Positions 44,636-53,612 of a stretch of 64,000 nucleotides of DNA are shown here, piece after piece. Source of the stretch: Bog-756 sp963741055 (GTDB lineage Bacteria; Actinomycetota; Acidimicrobiia; Acidimicrobiales; RAAP-2). The stretch lies in contig CAVUGU010000012.1 of the NCBI GenBank assembly GCA_963741055.1, positions 1 to 64,000 of the forward strand, in the 5' to 3' direction. A program made the translations under genes and the position numbers. Position 1 is the stretch's first letter; every line of letters starts with the position of its first letter. The notes beneath the pieces were generated by a model, which was given only the letters and a program-made list of their open reading frames with translations, did not search any database and was not told the origin of the DNA.

Positions 44636-45832
44636 ATGACCGTCACGCCGTCCTCGCAGCCGATCGTTGGTGACAAGGTCGCGATCGTCCTCTCCGGAGC
44701 AGGATCTCGCGGGGCTTACGAGGCGGGGGCTCTTTCCGTCCTGTTGCCGCTCCTGACAGGCGATGACGCCCCACGGATCATTCTCGGCACCAGTGTGGGT
44801 GCGCTCAACGCTGCGATGTTGGCGTCCGTCATCGACAAAGGGGTCGCGAATGCCGCGAAGGAGATAGAGGAGAATTGGGGCAAGGTCGGCCCCGACAAGG
44901 TATTCCGTATCCCGTGGAGGGGAGCCCTCACTGAGCTGGCACACCACTTGTGTCCGCGGCCGGGAAGGGCGGTGGGGTTGGTCGACACGACACCGTTGGA
45001 ACGGACCATCGAGAAGCTCATCCGACCGAACGACTTCGGCCACAACGTCGGGACCCGCTACCTCGACACCGTGGGCATCGTCGCGAGCGCGTGTTCGTCT
45101 CGGCGGGCGGTGGTTTTCGTGGAGGGGGGTCCAGACCCCATGCCGCACTCGGGTGATCAGGTCCAGTACGTCGAGACCACACTCGGGGTCCCACACCTAC
45201 TCGCCTCCTCCGCCTTCCCGATCGTCTTCCCTCCGCAGTGGGTTACGGATCCGACGATTGACGGCGACTGGTACATCGACGGCGGCGTGCAACTCAACAC
45301 TGCCTTCAAACCGGCGATCGATCTCGGAGCAGACAAAGTCCTGGTGGTCGGAGGTACTCCTCTGTCGACTCGCACCGGTGCCTCCCCCACGGAACCTCCT
45401 ACCCTTGGAGACTCGAACGGCCAGATCCTCCACGCACTGCTCGCCAACGGACTCGCGCCGGACATCGCGCACCTGAGCCTCACCAACCAATACCTGAGGG
45501 AGGTCGGCACCTCGCCGCCGTCGCTTCCGAGCGCCGCATCGGGACCGCGCCGGTCGCGACGATTGGTCTCGTACTTCACGGTGCACCCGAAGAACGATCT
45601 TCTCGACGAGGAAGCGGAAAAGATCTACCCCGCGGGATTGAAGAGCCTCTTGGAATCGCTCGGTGGCTACAAGGTTCTGGGCAGCATCACCTGCCAGAAA
45701 CAATGGCCGGGGCAGTTCCTGAGCTACATGTGCTTCCATCCGGACTTCATCCGAACGGCCTTCAAAATGGGTAAAGAGGAAACAGTGGCGACTCTCAATG
45801 GCGCCACCTCGATCCCGTGGATCACTCCTTGA
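44636..45832 (+). CDS. Patatin-like phospholipase, copy 1
   Basis: 398 residues from ATG 44636, preceded by GGAGG at 44622-44626. Oxyanion-hole loop KVAIVLSGAGSRGAYEAGAL (GxGxRG), nucleophile elbow IILGTSVGALNAAM (GxSxG Ser) and catalytic Asp in DGDWYIDGGVQLNTAFKPAI (DGG). LGVPHLLASSAFPIVFPPQW precedes the Asp. All three elements of the Ser-Asp dyad are intact, so it should be an active acyl hydrolase on lipids. No signal peptide. The last 16 bases overlap the methyltransferase gene. Paralogous to the gene at 48214, sharing IILGTS.GALNAA, GDWYIDGG and the end CFHP.FI..A..MG/KG....A..NA.SIPW. Confidence 0.88.
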   Translation: MTVTPSSQPIVGDKVAIVLSGAGSRGAYEAGALSVLLPLLTGDDAPRIILGTSVGALNAAMLASVIDKGVANAAKEIEENWGKVGPDKVFRIPWRGALTELAHHLCPRPGRAVGLVDTTPLERTIEKLIRPNDFGHNVGTRYLDTVGIVASACSSRRAVVFVEGGPDPMPHSGDQVQYVETTLGVPHLLASSAFPIVFPPQWVTDPTIDGDWYIDGGVQLNTAFKPAIDLGADKVLVVGGTPLSTRTGASPTEPPTLGDSNGQILHALLANGLAPDIAHLSLTNQYLREVGTSPPSLPSAASGPRRSRRLVSYFTVHPKNDLLDEEAEKIYPAGLKSLLESLGGYKVLGSITCQKQWPGQFLSYMCFHPDFIRTAFKMGKEETVATLNGATSIPWITP

Positions 45833-46464
45833 ACCAGCGGCAGATCAAGCTCTCGACGTGGGAGTACTACGACCGGCGAGTCAGCCAGGGCGTGCCCGGG
45901 CTGCAGCATGCGCTCGACTACTGGTCCGGGCTGGGAGTGCCGGTCGTCGCAGAGGAGATCGAGGAGGAGGCAACCCGTGTCCGGATGCTCCTGGCGTCCC
46001 TTTCCGACACCACCTTCGTCGAGGCGGCCGCCGGCCCCGGGACCTTCACCGCCTTCTTGACGGGCCGTGGAGTCGCACTCGATCAGAGTCCGGCGGCACT
46101 TGTGCGTCTTGCCGCGGAGCATCCCGAAGTCTCCGTGGTCCGAGGCGACGTCACTGCACTGCCTTTTCGAGATCAGAGCTTTCGCCGGTACTTCGCTGCG
46201 CACATCTTCGGCCTTCTCCAGCGACCCGATGCGCGACGCTTGCTCCAAGAGGCAGCGCGTGTCGCCGACGAGATCCTCATCCTCGACGCGGGCCGCCCCA
46301 TGGGCACTGCCGTTGAGGAGTGGCAGGACCGCACGCTGCCCGACGGTGGCCGCTACCGCATCTACCGGCGCCACTTCGAACCCGACGTACTCGCGTCGGA
46401 ACTCGGCGGCTCCGTCCTGTTCGGCGGAGCTTTCTACGTGCTGGTGCGGGTGACGGCCCGCTGA
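45817..46464 (+). CDS. Class I SAM-dependent methyltransferase
   Basis: 215 residues from GTG 45817; TTG 45829 (giving MNQRQIKLSTWEYYDRRVSQ) is equally plausible because it overlaps the patatin stop as TTGA. The Rossmann fold has TTFVEAAAGPGTFTAFLTGR (SAM loop), GVALDQSPAALVRLAAEHPE (acidic loop, here Asp-Gln), EVSVVRGDVTALPFRDQSFR and YFAAHIFGLLQRPDARRLLQ. The GAGPG-type loop is slightly unusual (A-A-A-G-P-G). Substrate unknown; membership in an operon with a patatin and next to an aldehyde dehydrogenase suggests lipid or fatty-acid-derived substrates. Confidence 0.78.
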   Translation: MDHSLNQRQIKLSTWEYYDRRVSQGVPGLQHALDYWSGLGVPVVAEEIEEEATRVRMLLASLSDTTFVEAAAGPGTFTAFLTGRGVALDQSPAALVRLAAEHPEVSVVRGDVTALPFRDQSFRRYFAAHIFGLLQRPDARRLLQEAARVADEILILDAGRPMGTAVEEWQDRTLPDGGRYRIYRRHFEPDVLASELGGSVLFGGAFYVLVRVTAR

Positions 46465-46482
46465 GCTCCGACCTGGATCTTC

Positions 46483-48002
46483 TCAGCGGCTGTGCCCGTG
46501 CAGCACGCCCATGAGTTTCGCGACGACCTTGGTCGACCGAGCCGGCCGTCCGAAGCTGGTCAGGTTGATCGGGAGGGCGAACCGCTGCGCGGTGACCGCC
46601 TTGGCCCGGGTGAACTCCCGTAGCCCGTCCGGCCCGTGGATCCGACCGAACCCCGACTCGCCGACGCCGCCGAAGGGCAGTCCCGGAACGAACGCGTAGG
46701 TCATGATCGAGTTGACCGAGGTCATCCCCGAGCGCATCCGGCGGGCGAGCTCGATCCCTCGCTGGCGGGAGCGGGTGAAGATCGCACCCCCGAGTCCGTA
46801 GGAGGACGCGTTCGCCAGCTCGAGACCCTCCTCCGCATCCTTGACCTTGGTAACGGTCAGGGTCGGTCCGAAGGTCTCCTCGCGCACCGCCGCCGCATCC
46901 TCGGGCACCTCGACCAGGATCGTGGGTCCGACTCCGCGCACGTCGACGGCTTCCTCTCCACCGATCAGGGCGCGGCCGCCCCGGCGCAGCGCGTCGGTCA
47001 CGTGACGCCGGATCACGTCGACCTGCTTCGGCATGGTCGGCGGGCCCCACGAGGCGTCATCTTCCGAACCCGGCGTGAGAGACCGAGCCTTCGCGACCAG
47101 CGTCCCCACGAAGCGGTCGTAGACCGCCTCGGTCGCGTACACCCGCTCGGTGCCGATGCAGGTCTGCCCGCCATTGCTCATCCCGCTCCAGAGCGCCGCG
47201 TCGACGGCGGCTTCGACATCCGCATCGTCGTCGACCAGCAGCGCGTCCTTGCCGCCGCACTCCATGAGCACCGGCACCAGACCCTCCGCGCAGGCGGCCA
47301 TGACCTTCCGCCCGGTGCTGGCGGAGCCGGTGAACGCGATCTTGTCCACTCCTGCCCGGCAGAGGGCAGCTCCGGTGTCGCCCAAACCGGTCACCAGCGG
47401 TTAACACGTCTGCCCCGTCGGGCACCGCTCTCGCCCAGGCGTCGACGAGCCAAGCTCCGACTGCCGGCGTGTACTCGCTGGGCTTGAACACCACCGCGTT
47501 GCCAGCGGCAAGCGCGTAGGCGATGGACCCCATCGGCGTGAAGACCGGGTAGTTCCACGGGCCGATCACCCCGACTACACCGAGAGGTTGGTACTCGACG
47601 ATCGCCGAGTTGTTGGCCGCCAGCAAGCCGGTCGGGACCCGACGCTCTCCGAGCACCTTGCGAGCGTGTGACGGTGCCCATGCCAAATGATCGAGCACGC
47701 CGACGATCTCGAGGACCGCGTCGCCTTTCGGTTTCCCGTTCTCGCGATGCACAAGATCCGCGAGCTCGTCGATGCGCCGGGCGAGCTCTCCCTTGAAGTG
47801 ACGCGAGATGGCGCGCCCGGCCGTCGAAGCCGAGCGCCCGCCACCACTTGGAGGCCTCTCGGGCCCTGTCCACGGCAGCGACGACCGCAATCTGATCGTC
47901 GATGGGCATGCTCGCGACGACCGCGCCGGTGGCGGGGTCGAACGAGTCGAAGTGCGCATGGGGTTCGTCGGGAACCGAACGGAGTACCTGGACGTTGGAC
48001 AT
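46483..48002 (-). CDS. NAD(P)-dependent aldehyde dehydrogenase, frameshifted
   Basis: ATG 48002 follows AGGAGG. It begins MSNVQVLRSVPDEPHAHFDS, then FDPATGAVVASMPIDDQIAV. After a shift near 47810 it continues FKGELARRIDELADLVHREN, PLGVVGVIGPWNYPVFTPMG, ALAAGNAVVFKPSEYTPAVG; a second shift near 47400 leads to VTGLGDTGAALCRAGVDKIA, FTGSASTGRKVMAACAEGL, the general base in VPVLMECGGKDALLVDDDAD and the catalytic Cys in SGMSNGGQTCIGTERVYATE. EETFGPTLTV and PFGGVGESGFGR complete it. About 500 residues when joined, normal for the family. It oxidises an aldehyde to the acid; placed between two patatins it could act on fatty aldehydes. Convergent with the methyltransferase, 18 bp between stops. Confidence 0.85.
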
Positions 48003-48213
48003 CGATCCCTCCTGACTCGGCCGTCCACGACCCCGTTCGTCCGTGCCGGGGCGGTGAACGGACGGCTCAGCCCCCTTCTGCGGGGCCACCACGAATGAGT
48101 ACACCTTACGGGCACCCTCGCGTCTGTCGACCGAGGAAAGTGGCAGCTGCCTGGGCATATGCTGGGCGTTCCGCGTGGTGATCCCACTGGCGGAACGGCG
48201 ATCGGGGTCCCAG

Positions 48214-49467
48214 ATGGCGAAACAGCAATCCAGCGACAAAGAGAAGTCGACCGGCGAAATCCCCGGCGGAGCGGTCGGGCTGATCCTCACCGGCGACGGC
48301 GCACGGAGCGCCTACGAGGCGGGTGCGCTCTCGGTGCTCCTCCCACTGCTCCGCGAGGAGGACGCGCCCCGAATCATCCTCGGGACCAGTGCGGGTGCGT
48401 TGAACGCGGCGCTCATCGCCGCGTTCATCGACCACGGACTCGACGTCGCGGCGGCGAAACTTCTCGAGGCCTGGCGGACGATCCGCCCGGAGAAGGTGTT
48501 CGCCCCTCCTCTCGCGAGCACCGTCTCGCTCATTGCCTGGCACTTGCGCCATGCGCCCGGAACGGCAGGCGGCCTGCTCGATACAAAACCGCTGAAGGGG
48601 ACGATCGAACAGATGCTCCAGCCACACGACTTCGGCCGGGGTGTCGAGAGCGGCCAGCTCGAGAGCCTCGGCGTCGTTGCCAGTGCGTGCTCGACCTCCC
48701 AGGCAGTGGTGTTCGTCGAGGGGAAGATGCCACCCTCTTCGGGCGAGCGGATCCGCTATCTCTCGACGAAGCTCACCATTCCGCACCTTCTCGCTTCGTC
48801 GGCCTTCCCCCTTGCTTTCCCCGCGCAGTGGGTGGAAGGGCCTGAGGGAGGCGACTGGTACATCGACGGTGGGATCCACCTCAACGCACCGCTCAAGCCG
48901 GCGGTCGACCTCGGCGCCAACCGTCTGCTGATTCTCGGTGCGACCCAGCAGTCGCCGTTCCGCGAACCCGATCCGTCCGTTCCGCCCAACTTCGGCGACG
49001 GCGGGGGCCAGATCCTGCACGCCGTCCTCACCGATCGGCTCCAAGCCGACCTCTCCTACCTCTGTCGCAAGAACGCCGCTGTCCGGAAGTACGGCGGCGC
49101 CTCTGGGTCGGAAGACGACCACCGGCTGATCGCGACCTACCTAATGACCCCGCCCGACGACTCTCTGAGCGAGATCGCGGCGGAGATCTGGCCGTCGGGA
49201 TGGCGGAGTCTCCTCGAATCCTGCGGCGGCTACCGATTGCTCGGTGGTCTCACCACCCAGAAGCAACAACCCGGGCAGTACCTGAGCTACCTCTGCTTCC
49301 ACCCCGAGTTCATCGAGCAGGCGATCGGCAAGGGCCAGGCCGACGCCAAGGCTGCGATCGGCAACGCCACATCCATCCCCTGGGAGTGCACCGTAGAGCT
49401 GCCGCGAGTCGTTCGCCGGCCTCTCAGGCGCCTAAACACCCAGTTCAGCGGGGTCTTTCCGCCGTAG
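48214..49467 (+). CDS. Patatin-like phospholipase, copy 2 (altered oxyanion loop)
   Basis: 417 residues from ATG 48214; the longer GTG start at 48175 is less likely because the DNA upstream of 48214 resembles that upstream of copy 1 (both have TATGCT and GATCGG.GTC before the ATG). The oxyanion loop is GLILTGDGARSAYEAGALSV, where copy 1 and most patatins have R-G; here it is R-S, with a Gly-to-Ser change. Nucleophile elbow IILGTSAGALNAALIAAF and DGDWYIDGG-equivalent GGDWYIDGGIHLNAPLKPAV are intact. It has a longer Arg-rich C terminus. Likely an acyl hydrolase, possibly with changed substrate or reduced activity. Divergent from the aldehyde dehydrogenase, 211 bp between starts. Confidence 0.85.
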   Translation: MAKQQSSDKEKSTGEIPGGAVGLILTGDGARSAYEAGALSVLLPLLREEDAPRIILGTSAGALNAALIAAFIDHGLDVAAAKLLEAWRTIRPEKVFAPPLASTVSLIAWHLRHAPGTAGGLLDTKPLKGTIEQMLQPHDFGRGVESGQLESLGVVASACSTSQAVVFVEGKMPPSSGERIRYLSTKLTIPHLLASSAFPLAFPAQWVEGPEGGDWYIDGGIHLNAPLKPAVDLGANRLLILGATQQSPFREPDPSVPPNFGDGGGQILHAVLTDRLQADLSYLCRKNAAVRKYGGASGSEDDHRLIATYLMTPPDDSLSEIAAEIWPSGWRSLLESCGGYRLLGGLTTQKQQPGQYLSYLCFHPEFIEQAIGKGQADAKAAIGNATSIPWECTVELPRVVRRPLRRLNTQFSGVFPP

Positions 49468-49505
49468 CAAGGGTCTTGAGGGCGGGCGTCCCTGGCACAC
49501 CTGCG

Positions 49506-49542
49506 TTCGTCCCACGTTTGACAGTGTCAAGCGTGGGACGAA
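49506..49542. terminator. Long near-perfect dyad, candidate bidirectional terminator
   Basis: Around the central G at 49524, 18 bases on each side pair (TTCGTCCCACG and TTGACA on the left against their complements), with one G/T exception. It sits between the converging stops of patatin 2 and pyrE. Length and symmetry exceed a usual hairpin terminator and there is no T-tract, so binding by a protein or cruciform formation is also possible. Seen directly; role inferred. Confidence 0.45.
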
Positions 49543-49624
49543 ACACACCTCCCAAGAGACGCTCGGATCGAAGCTCCTCGAGGGGGGACCGCCGGCATCG
49601 CTGCCAGGCGTCACGCCGTTCGGT

Positions 49625-50212
49625 TCAACCGCCCTCGTACTCGAACCCCAGGTCGGGGGCGGTCACCAGCGCCCGGAAGGGAAGCCCCTCCTCCTCCGCC
49701 ATGCCGGCAACCGTGCCGCCGCGGTCGACCACTGCCACCAGCAGCACCGGCTGCGCTCCGGCCTCGATGACCGCGTGTGCCGCCTCGAGCAAGGAGGTCC
49801 CACGGGTGACGGTGTCCTCGGTGACCACCACCTGGTCCCCCGGGTCGAGGGCGCCCGCGATCCGGCCGCCGGCACCGTGGTCCTTGACCTCTTTCCGCAC
49901 ACTGAATGCCTTCAGCATGCGGCCCTGGGCTGCGGCGACCCCGGCGGTCACGAACGCCACCGGGTCGGCCCCCATGGTCAACCCGCCGATGGCGGTCGCG
50001 TGCTCGGGGGTCACCGAGAGGATGCCCTCTGCGACGAGCAACATCGCCTCGGGCCGGCACACCGTCTGCTTCGAGTCGATGAACCAGTTGCTCTTCTTCC
50101 CCGACTTGAGGACGAAGTCGCCTCGCCGGACCGAGTGAGCCAGCAGGTGGTCGCGCAGTGCCTCGAATTCGGTCGGCGGCAGACGGTCACTCCCCGTGTC
50201 CGCGACGCTCAT
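49625..50212 (-). CDS. pyrE: Orotate phosphoribosyltransferase
   Basis: 195 residues from ATG 50212, overlapping the purM stop as ATGA. Motifs: FVLKSGKKSNWFIDSKQTVC (orotate and PRPP-loop region), AIGGLTMGADPVAFVTAGVA, MLKAFSVRKEVKDHGAGGRI (flexible catalytic loop with Lys, Arg, Lys, His) and the PRPP-binding VVVTEDTVTRGTSLLEAA. It forms OMP from orotate and PRPP in pyrimidine synthesis. It is joined to purine genes, so both nucleotide pathways are coexpressed here. Confidence 0.95.
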   Translation of the reverse strand: MSVADTGSDRLPPTEFEALRDHLLAHSVRRGDFVLKSGKKSNWFIDSKQTVCRPEAMLLVAEGILSVTPEHATAIGGLTMGADPVAFVTAGVAAAQGRMLKAFSVRKEVKDHGAGGRIAGALDPGDQVVVTEDTVTRGTSLLEAAHAVIEAGAQPVLLVAVVDRGGTVAGMAEEEGLPFRALVTAPDLGFEYEGG

Positions 50213-51342
50213 CCTCCGGATCCTTCAGCCGCCGTCCAGCGCAGCTCGCCGACCAGGTCGACACCGCGATCCCCCTCTTCCACCCGGCCCACGACCATCG
50301 CATCGACCCCCAACCCACGGAACACCTCGAGCGCGTCCTCGGCCCGTTCCGGGGCAACCACGACGATCATCCCGAGGCCGAGGTTGAACACGCGCACCAT
50401 CTCGTCGTCGTCGACCGGACCGAGTCGTCGGATCTCGGAGAAGATCTGCGGCACCTGCCAGGTCGACGCGTCGACCACCGACCGCAGACCGAGGGGCAGG
50501 ATCCGTGGCAGATTGCCGGGGATCCCCCCACCGGTCACGTGCGCGACCGTGTGCACCTCGGAGGACTCGATGGCCCTCCGGACCGCGGGTGTGTAGAGCA
50601 CCGACGGGCGAAGCAGCTCGTCGGCGAGCGACACCCGGGCACCCGGCCAGGCCGGCCCGTCGAGTGCCAGCCCGGCACGTTCCAACAAGACCCGGCGTGC
50701 GAGGGTGTAACCGTTGCTCCGCAGGCCCGGTGAGGCGAGGCCGATCAGGGCATCACCGGCGCGTACACGCTCGGGACCGAGAACCCCGTCCCGCTCGACC
50801 ACCCCTACCGCGAAGCCCACCAACTCGAACTGGTCGGCCTCCATGAGCCCCGCGTGCTCGGCCATCTCCCCGCCGAGCAGGGCGGCGCCGACCCGACGGC
50901 AACCCTCCGCCACCCCCGCTACCAGCTCGGCCATGCGAGACGGGTCGATCGAAGCCGAGGAGATGTAGTCGAGCACGAAGAGTGGCTCCGCGCCTTGGCA
51001 GACCAGGTCGTCGACGCACATCGCCACCAGGTCGATGCCGATGGTGTCGAAGCGCCCGAGCATCCGGGCGATCTCGGCCTTGGTGCCGACCCCGTCGGTC
51101 GAGGCGACCAGGACGGGTGCTCGGTAGCGGTCGACCGGAACGCCGAAGAGGCCGCCGAACCCACCGAGCTCGCCGACCACCTCGGGCCGATTGGTCGAGG
51201 CGACGAGCGAACGGATCAGTTCGACCGCCCGGTCGCCGGCCTCGATGTCGACACCGGCCGAGGCGTAGGTGGCGGGCTCCGAAGTGCTCGGGTCGGGTGA
51301 ACGGGGATGGTCGGGTGTCGTCTCTGGGACGACCCCCGTCAC
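50209..51342 (-). CDS. purM: Phosphoribosylformylglycinamidine cyclo-ligase (AIR synthetase)
   Basis: 377 residues from GTG 51342, overlapping the purF stop as GTGA. N-terminal extension of about 25 residues rich in Pro and Ser precedes TYASAGVDIEAGDRAVELIR, the start of the family. Key motifs: VLVASTDGVGTKAEIARML (ATP site), VAMCVDDLVCQGAEPLFVLD, GCRRVGAALLGGEMAEHAGL, and GGGIPGNLPRILPLGLRSVV near the end. It closes FGAM to AIR with ATP. Sits in the tight order purF-purM-pyrE. Confidence 0.95.
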   Translation of the reverse strand: MTGVVPETTPDHPRSPDPSTSEPATYASAGVDIEAGDRAVELIRSLVASTNRPEVVGELGGFGGLFGVPVDRYRAPVLVASTDGVGTKAEIARMLGRFDTIGIDLVAMCVDDLVCQGAEPLFVLDYISSASIDPSRMAELVAGVAEGCRRVGAALLGGEMAEHAGLMEADQFELVGFAVGVVERDGVLGPERVRAGDALIGLASPGLRSNGYTLARRVLLERAGLALDGPAWPGARVSLADELLRPSVLYTPAVRRAIESSEVHTVAHVTGGGIPGNLPRILPLGLRSVVDASTWQVPQIFSEIRRLGPVDDDEMVRVFNLGLGMIVVVAPERAEDALEVFRGLGVDAMVVGRVEEGDRGVDLVGELRWTAAEGSGG

Positions 51343-52811
51343 GCCCGGGCCCCGCTCGCGGCGCCGCTCAGTGCAGGCCGATCGCCGAGCTCGACGCGGG
51401 TTGGGACCGGCACCGGGTAGAAGCCGGTGAGACAGGCGTTGCAGAACCCCGCACCCGGCGCGTCGATCGCCTCCACCAGGTGCTCGAGAGTGAGGTACTC
51501 GAGTGAGTCGACGCCGAGGAACTCGACGATCTCGGGGATCGACTTGATCGACGCGAGCAGTTCGTCCTTGTCGGGCGTGTCGATCCCGTAGAAGCAGGGC
51601 CACTTGAACGGAGGCGACGAGATGCGCAAGTGCACCTCGCGCGCACCCGACTCGCGGAGCATCTTGACCATGGCCCGGGTGGTGGTGCCGCGCACGATCG
51701 AGTCGTCGACCACGATGAGGCGCCGGCCGGCGATGTTCTCGCGCAGCGGGTTGAGCTTGCGGCGGACCCCGCTCGCCCGCTCGGCCTGAGTGGGGGCGAT
51801 GAAAGTGCGCCCGATGTAGCGGTTCTTCACTAGTCCCTGTCCGTAGGGGATGCCCGAGGCGAACGCGTACCCCTCCGCGGCCGGAACGCCCGAGTCGGGG
51901 ACGCCCATCACCAGATCGGCGTTCACCGGAGCCTGGCCGGCGAGCAGCTGACCCATCCGGCGCCGAGCGCCGTGCACCTCGTTGCCGTAGAGCCTGGTGT
52001 CGGGACGGGCGAAGTAGACGAACTCGAAGATGCAGAGCTTCGGGTCGACGCGGGACTCGGCGAACGGCCACTCCGAACGCACCTCTTTGCCGTCGATGAC
52101 CACCATCTCGCCAGGCTCGAGCTCGCGAATGAAGGTCGCGCCGAGCACGTCGAGGCCCGGGGACTCCGATGCGAGCACCCACCCCTCCTCGAGCTCGTCG
52201 GTCGCCTCCAGGCGCCCGAGGCAGAGGGGGCGGAAGCCGTTCGGATCGCGCACCCCGATCAGGCGGTCGGCGTCGAGCAGCACGAAGGAGAAGGCGCCCT
52301 CGAGCAGCGGGAGGACCGAGGTGAGGGCTTCTTCGAGGTCACCCTCACCGGCAAGTGCCGCCTCGGTGCCGTCGGGAGGGAAGGTGTGGGCGAGCAGCTC
52401 GGCCACCAGGTCGCTGTCGGAGGAGACCAGGCCGGGAAGCATCCCCGCGGCTTCACCCAGGGACTCGGTGTTGGTCAGGTTCCCGTTGTGCGCGAGCCCG
52501 AATCCGGCAGGCCCCACGCCGCGGAAGACCGGCTGGGCGTGGTGCCAGTCGCTCGAACCGGCCGTCGAGTACCGGGTGTGGCCGATCGCGAGATGGCCGC
52601 GGAGCCCCGAGAGCTTCCGCTCGTCGAACACGGTGGTCACGAGGCCCATGTCCTTCATGACCGTGATGAGGTCGCCGTCGCTGACCGCCATGCCGGCCGA
52701 CTCCTGGCCGCGGTGCTGGAGGGCGTAGAGCCCATCGAAGGTGAGGTATGCGACGTTCCGCCCCGGGGCGTAGACCCCGAAGACGCCACACGCTTCCTTC
52801 GCCTCCATCAT
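51339..52811 (-). CDS. purF: Amidophosphoribosyltransferase (glutamine PRPP amidotransferase)
   Basis: 490 residues from ATG 52811 (or 52808): MMEAKEACGVFGVYAPGRNV, in which Cys-8 becomes the N-terminal nucleophile after propeptide removal. An upstream extension to GTG 52883 exists but adds a sequence unlike other PurF. It is the Fe-S (B. subtilis) type: the four ligand cysteines occur in PKLCIFEFVYFARP, FKWPCFYGIDTP and AGFCNACLTGFYP. The PRPP loop is RLIVVDDSIVRGTTTRAM. Commits PRPP to purine synthesis. The start of the three-gene operon; divergent lipoprotein gene is 231 bp away. Confidence 0.93.
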   Translation of the reverse strand: MMEAKEACGVFGVYAPGRNVAYLTFDGLYALQHRGQESAGMAVSDGDLITVMKDMGLVTTVFDERKLSGLRGHLAIGHTRYSTAGSSDWHHAQPVFRGVGPAGFGLAHNGNLTNTESLGEAAGMLPGLVSSDSDLVAELLAHTFPPDGTEAALAGEGDLEEALTSVLPLLEGAFSFVLLDADRLIGVRDPNGFRPLCLGRLEATDELEEGWVLASESPGLDVLGATFIRELEPGEMVVIDGKEVRSEWPFAESRVDPKLCIFEFVYFARPDTRLYGNEVHGARRRMGQLLAGQAPVNADLVMGVPDSGVPAAEGYAFASGIPYGQGLVKNRYIGRTFIAPTQAERASGVRRKLNPLRENIAGRRLIVVDDSIVRGTTTRAMVKMLRESGAREVHLRISSPPFKWPCFYGIDTPDKDELLASIKSIPEIVEFLGVDSLEYLTLEHLVEAIDAPGAGFCNACLTGFYPVPVPTRVELGDRPALSGAASGARA

Positions 52812-52953
52812 CGGTTCGTCACCGCACCCACCGGGCTGTCGGGCTCGTCCCACGGGCGGGCTTCCGGATCCCGGTCCGTGCACCTATCCTACCCTGGGCA
52901 TACCTGAGGCTGCCCGTCCCCTCTCGTGGCGTTCGGCGTTTTGCCGACCCTCC

Positions 52954-52999
52954 CTGGGCGGCTGGATGACCCCTCGCTGGGCGGCTGGATGACTCCTCG
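52954..52999 (+). repeat. Two tandem 23-bp repeats upstream of the lipoprotein gene
   Basis: Units at 52954-52976 and 52977-52999 match at 22 of 23 positions (CTGGGCGGCTGGATGAC then C/T then CCTCG). They lie in the 231-bp gap between divergent purF and the lipoprotein start at 53043, about 35 bp before a CATACT -10-like hexamer at 53030. They could be a two-site operator. No protein is assigned. Confidence 0.45.
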
Positions 53000-53042
53000 G
53001 GGCGACCGGCCTCACACGACGACCTACGCCATACTTTCCCCC

Positions 53043-53498
53043 GTGAAGCGCCGGCGGACCCTCGCACTGATGACGCTGGCCCTGGTCGGTGCCGCTCTCA
53101 CCGGCTGCTCGAAATCCGCAGCCAAACCCCCTGCTTCGACCGCCGCATCCGACTCGACGACGAGCTCCGGGCCCCCGGCCGGCGGAGGGTCTCCGGGGAC
53201 CCCCCAGCAGACCGTGCAGACCTGGATCTCGGAAGTCAACGCCGAGAACCCGTCCGCTACGGAGCTGCTCGGGCAGCCCTTCCGCGCCGATTGGACCCGC
53301 ACCAAGAGGACGGTCTGGCCCAAGTTCTCGAACGTCAACTGCCAGACCCAGTCCCAGACCACCTCGGCCGCGACGGTTCATTGCACGCTTTCGGAATCCG
53401 TCTATGCAGGAGAACGCAACCCCCCGACCTACTGGAACTTCAACCTCACCGCCGAGTCCGGGGGCACCTGGTTGATCACCCACTACCGGTCGGGGTGA
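53043..53498 (+). CDS. Small lipoprotein of unknown function
   Basis: 151 residues from GTG 53043, which starts VKRRRTLALMTLALVGAALT followed by GCSK: basic n-region, hydrophobic core and lipobox LTGC. An upstream open frame from 52926 includes the tandem repeats and is unlikely to be translated. CATACT at 53030-53035 would place the transcription start at or next to GTG, so the mRNA may be leaderless. The mature protein has a Ser/Pro/Gly linker, then TVQTWISEVNAENPSATELL, NVNCQTQ and TVHCTLSE (a cysteine pair), ending WLITHYRSG. Fold unknown; resembles the DUF4878 group in size and end, but I would not assign it. Confidence 0.65.
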   Translation: MKRRRTLALMTLALVGAALTGCSKSAAKPPASTAASDSTTSSGPPAGGGSPGTPQQTVQTWISEVNAENPSATELLGQPFRADWTRTKRTVWPKFSNVNCQTQSQTTSAATVHCTLSESVYAGERNPPTYWNFNLTAESGGTWLITHYRSG

Positions 53499-53612
53499 AA
53501 CGGGCCGCCATGAGCCCGATCCCCGCCTGACCTCGGAGAACGGCGCTCAGAACTTGACCGGATATGGAGCGCCGGGTACCGGGTCGAACCAACCCCGGTA
53601 GCGTCAGCCACG

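Noticed and set aside
50209..52182. Single 657-codon ORF covering purM and the opposite-frame part of purF
   Set aside because: Only the part from GTG 51342 matches PurM; the upstream part is a shadow of purF in another frame.
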